Below are positions 11,314-11,489 of a stretch of DNA of 11,489 nucleotides, piece by piece (the first letter of the stretch is position 1; every line of letters starts with the position of its first letter). The stretch lies in NCBI GenBank assembly GCA_027058735.1, contig JALURZ010000142.1, forward strand, positions 1-11,489. Reading direction: 5' to 3'. A program made the translations under genes and the position numbers. The notes beneath the pieces are model-generated. The model made no database searches and was not told where the DNA came from. It saw only the letters and a list, made by a program, of their open reading frames with translations. The DNA is from Hyphomicrobiales bacterium (GTDB taxonomy: Bacteria > Pseudomonadota > Alphaproteobacteria > Rhizobiales > JALURZ01).

Positions 11314-11489
11314 CCGCCCCCCTTTTCCGGCGGCCCGGCTGTCGCCGGCCGCCGGTCGCGCGTTACCGCGGTCGACCACGATGAACGCCCGCGGATCTTT
11401 CTCTTCGTTCATGACGAGCACAGGGAGGAGTACAACGGCAATCTCCGCCTGCGGGAAGCGGCGCGGTTGCTGCTCGAGCGTCTCGATTC
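11314..11489. other. Right-edge region of uncertain identity
   Basis: Both strands are open to the edge. On the plus strand a frame reads RPRIFLFVHDEHREEYNGNL and continues as LREAARLLLERLD. On the minus strand the late-gene frame continues back through IETLEQQPRRFPQ and DPRAFIVVDRG. GTCGAC and CTCGAG, which I did not notice elsewhere, occur here, so the stretch beyond about 11365 may be flanking or host DNA, or the start of another late gene. No att site, tRNA or dif-like sequence was recognised. Confidence 0.35.

Noticed and set aside
10698..11384. 228-residue plus-strand open frame over the first late genes
   Set aside because: Ser/Arg/Pro-rich composition of an antisense shadow; the minus strand carries a chain of ATGA-overlapping genes here.
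11381..11412. ATGAACG/CGTTCAT inverted repeat as an attachment site
   Set aside because: Only seven bases with an 18-base gap; no resemblance to dif or a tRNA end.
1..11489. CRISPR array, tRNA, rRNA or insertion sequence
   Set aside because: No regularly spaced repeats, tRNA-like cloverleaf, rRNA sequence or transposase with terminal repeats was noticed.

Overview
The window reads as most of a small tailless, membrane-containing double-jelly-roll phage or prophage of the corticovirus (PM2-like) type, in a G+C-rich Gram-negative host. The host is probably a beta- or gammaproteobacterium: a lipobox lipoprotein, a DUF3693 regulator and a P2-type gpA replication protein all fit. No terminase, portal or tail genes are visible. 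The diagnostic set is a rolling-circle initiator of the P2 gpA family, a small P9/A32-like packaging ATPase, a probable double-jelly-roll capsid protein, a chain of small membrane proteins and a membrane-anchored lytic protein with the RGLRNNNPGNIR motif. These assignments come from motifs and gene order read by eye; no search was run.

Layout. (1) 1-2447, leftward: an early operon of three small unknown genes followed by rep, which runs off the left edge. (2) 2448-2693: a divergent control region with back-to-back sigma70-like promoters, tandem GTTCACC repeats, and a leader hairpin whose loop is complementary to the Shine-Dalgarno of the first leftward gene. (3) 2694-4146, rightward: a cysteine-rich lipoprotein, a DUF3693-type HTH/membrane regulator and a helical HTH protein. 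(4) 11313-4143, leftward: a tightly packed late operon of 17 genes, mostly joined by ATGA overlaps. In transcription order these are small unknowns, a zinc-ribbon protein, the ATPase, a 35-residue membrane peptide, the capsid protein, a terminator-like hairpin, three virion membrane proteins, the lytic protein, small membrane/holin-like proteins, two beta-rich spike candidates and a W/RNP-motif membrane protein. (5) 11314-11489: a right edge of uncertain identity, possibly flanking DNA.

How it would work together: Rep would nick and initiate rolling-circle replication. The rightward regulators would govern the early/late decision through the 2.45-2.69 kb switch. The late operon would build an internal-membrane capsid, fill it with the ATPase, and release or inject DNA with the membrane lytic protein and membrane peptides. 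The Rep C-terminus, the late promoter, any integrase and any attachment site lie outside the window or were not recognised.
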